DNA from: Micropterix aruncella
Taxonomy: Eukaryota; Arthropoda; Insecta; Lepidoptera; Micropterigidae
Length of the DNA stretch: 64,000 nt
Direction of reading: 5' to 3'
Assembly (NCBI GenBank): GCA_944548615.1
Contig: OX155961.1
Coordinates: 21,780,773-21,844,772, forward strand
The first letter of the stretch is position 1; every line of letters begins with the position of its first letter. This document shows positions 61,464 to 64,000 of the stretch, piece by piece. Made by a program: the position numbers and the translations under genes. The notes under the pieces are model-generated. The model was not told the DNA's origin and searched no databases. It saw nothing but the letters and a program-made list of their open reading frames with translations.

Positions 61464-64000
61464 CTACCTATCTGTACATCAACTACCCTTACTCTACCGT
61501 CCCTATCAGGGTATATCTTCGTGATCCGCGCCTTCGGCCAGCAGCTCCTGGCCAAGGTGCCGTCACATATAATCACTACGTCCCCCACTTCCAGGGGTTT
61601 CACATCCGCGTGCCACTTCTGCCTCTTTGTTAACGTCGGCAAATATGCCCGAACCCAAGAGTTCCAAAAGGCATCGCTCAGATACTGAGCGATTCGCCAC
61701 TGTTTCCGTGATGAAAGGTCTTCTTCGTTAAATGCCCCTGCTGGCGGGTTGTCGCAGCGGTACCCAGTCAAAAAGTGCTGCGGAGTCAGCGGCGCCTCAT
61801 CCCTCGCGTCCATAGATACGTGGGTTAAGGGCCTGTTGTTGATCACAAGCTCCGCCTCAAGGAGCAGCGTATGCAGGACCTCAGGCCGCGGCGCTCTTTC
61901 CTTCAACACGGCGGACAGTGCCGTTTTCACTGAACGCACTAACCTCTCCCACGCTCCGGCTTTCTCTGGTGATAAAGGAGGTACAAACTTCCACTGAATG
62001 CCTCTGACCGCCAAAGCATCTGCCCACGCGCTCTGATCTGCCTCCGTCATCGCCCTCTTCAGCTCCGCAGCCATTCCTCGTAGGTTAGAGCCGTTATCAG
62101 AGTACATTACGCGAGGAGTCCCTCGCCTAGCCACGAACCGTCGCAGTGCGAGTATCGCCGAATCTGTCGTCAAGCTGTCCGCCAATTCCAAATGTACGGC
62201 ACGGCAACTAAGGCAGGTGAACAATACCCCATACCTGAGCTCCTTTCTCCTGCCCACAGATACGCTAAACGCTCCGAAAAAATCGACGCCGGTGTTGGTG
62301 AAAGGACGTTGATGGTGGTCCAATCTTTCCGCTGGCAGATTTCCCATACGACGATTCTGCGGTCTGACTCTCTCATTGCTGCAGCGCCGACAGTTTCTCA
62401 GTACTCGTTTAACCGCCTGTCTCCCATTGATTATCCAATACTTCGTTCTGGTTTCGTTCAGAACGTGTTCTACCCCGGCGTGATTAGCCCTAGCATGAAA
62501 CTGAGCGATAATGAGCGCGGTCAACGGATCTTTATCGCTCAATATAATAGGGTAGGTCACACTCAGCGGTACCCCCGGCGCCGCAGCAGTGCGTCCCCCT
62601 ACGCAAACCATACCATTCTTATTTAAGACTGGGGTCAACGCAAAAATTTTACTCGACTTATGCAGCGGCTGAGTTCGCGCAAGGTTGTCGATCTCTGATC
62701 GATAATGCCGTTTTTGCGCGTCTTGCAATAAAATCTCTTCCGCCCTTTCCAACTCGGCTGCCGTAAGGTCGTTTGCGCATTGCTGTTTGCGACATCTCTT
62801 CGTAAATTTTACAGCATACGCAACAGCTCGCACCAACCTATTATAATTAGAAAATCGGTCAATGCAAATTAACGGGCGTGGCGCCTCCATCGTAGTCAGT
62901 GTCACTCCGGGTTTTTTCTCCAACGCGACTTCGTCGCCAACGTCATTATCTATAACTGACTGGGAGGGCCATTCCTCCTCCGATCTGCGCAAGAATGCAG
63001 GCCCGCAAAACCACCTGCCGTTTGGCGTCAAGTCAATGCCTGGCGCGCTTCGCGTACCTTCGTCAGCCGCGTTCACCTTGCCCGAAACCCAGTGCCAATC
63101 CTGAGGCCTTGATAATTCCAATATGGCCCCGATCCGATGCGATACATAGGTTTGATACGAATCCTTCCCCGTGGTTAACCAATGTATTACGTTCGAGCTA
63201 TCGGACCACCAAACCATTCGGTCGAACTTCAACACGTGCTCTTGCTCTATTTTCCTGGCTAATTTGACACCTAAAAGAGCTGCGTTGAGTTCCAACCGCG
63301 GTATCGTTAGTGACTTCAGCGGAGCCACACGAGTGCGACTCGCGACAAAACTGACCCACACTTCCCCTGTCTCGTCTTTCTGTCTAACATATGCCACAGC
63401 ACAGAGTCCCTCGGCACTTGCATCTACGAATATATGCAATTGCCTTGATGTGACTTGACCTGCCGGTTTCCCGTAGTACCTGGGAATTCGCACGCTATTC
63501 GCCTCTCTCAGAAGATGCAACCAGCGCACCCACCGTCTGTACTGTGGCTCGCAAATTAGCTCATCCCAACCAATTTGTGTCCGCCAGATCTCCTGAAGAA
63601 GCATCTTAGCTTTCGCAATCAGGGGACTGATAAAGCCAGCGGGATCGAAAATGCTCATTGCCACTCTTAACACCTGCCGTTTGGTAGGCCATTCTTGGGC
63701 AGATGTTAATTCCTCTGGAAGCTGTATTATTCCTACCTTGAAATAAAAAGCATCTCCTTTTGGGTCATATTGCAGGCCCAGCACCTTATTTAAGGAGATG
63801 TCTTCTGTCTCTAACCTCACACTTTCACTCGATCTCTCTGACTGTGGCACATCCTTCAATGCGCCTTCACTACTGGCAGCCCACTTGGTCAGCTTGAACC
63901 CGCCCTCCTTACATATTCTGACCAAATCCGATATTACACCCCTCGCCTGATCGTCGTCGTCGGCCACTCCGAGTACGTCGTCCATGTAACAACTTTGTTG
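61464..64000 (-). pseudogene. BEL/Pao copy A2 pol (reverse transcriptase to integrase), disrupted by element B and cut by the window edge
   Basis: Minus strand, same frame as A1 pol and apparently the same sequence from the YMDD box (at the right edge) through RNase H and integrase. It breaks after VVDVQIGS, where element B entered; the open frame then runs a short way into B's LTR. A constant offset of 14,805 bases relates every position to A1. Without the insertion it would join 53496. Confidence 0.92.

Overview
This is a eukaryotic, almost certainly insect, genomic window. It is AT-rich, has spliced genes with long introns, and is packed with transposable elements. The BEL/Pao, Penelope-like, LINE, hAT, Harbinger and TTAA-flanked elements and short CCTAA (insect telomere-type) runs suggest a lepidopteran or similar insect; the species cannot be fixed from the sequence. 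The window also contains one 200-N assembly gap.

Two host genes lie on the minus strand, head to tail. (1) An ABCC/MRP4-type ABC transporter starts at 21064 and runs left past 2692. Seventeen exons (942 codons) are visible with consistent splice phases, covering the N-terminus, TMD1, NBD1 and TMD2; NBD2 lies outside the window. Intron 1 is about 13.4 kb and is mostly transposon. (2) The 3' half of ash1, a histone H3K36 methyltransferase of the Trithorax group, runs from a bromodomain exon at 44900 through PHD and BAH exons to its stop at 22795. The SET domain must lie right of the window. About 1.7 kb separates the two genes.

Mobile elements fill the introns. From left to right: two pieces of a Penelope-like element in partial-tandem order with a hammerhead-ribozyme-like motif between them (1-2084); a solo LTR (8730-9550); decayed LINE reverse transcriptases, one split by a foldback-type element (10.5-12.4 kb); a near full-length LINE (about 14.6-20.06 kb); several TTAA-flanked piggyBac-like non-autonomous elements; two 5'-truncated LINEs (27.45-29.2 and 33.6-35.16 kb); a Harbinger transposase fragment; two hAT remnants; a YqaJ-domain remnant; and, at 45.5-64 kb, a tandem BEL/Pao array (A2 and A1 sharing one LTR) into which an apparently intact BEL/Pao element (B) has inserted, with matching 1099-bp LTRs and a 5-bp target duplication.

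The most unusual observation is in the LINE at 14.7-19.7 kb. After the ORF1 UGA stop, the same reading frame stays open for another 343 codons through very AT-rich DNA. It encodes a strongly hydrophobic protein with 24-residue repeats. It then overlaps ORF2, which sits in another frame and has no AUG before its endonuclease domain. This looks like an extra membrane-type ORF joined by stop readthrough and frameshifting, or an unusual polyprotein layout.
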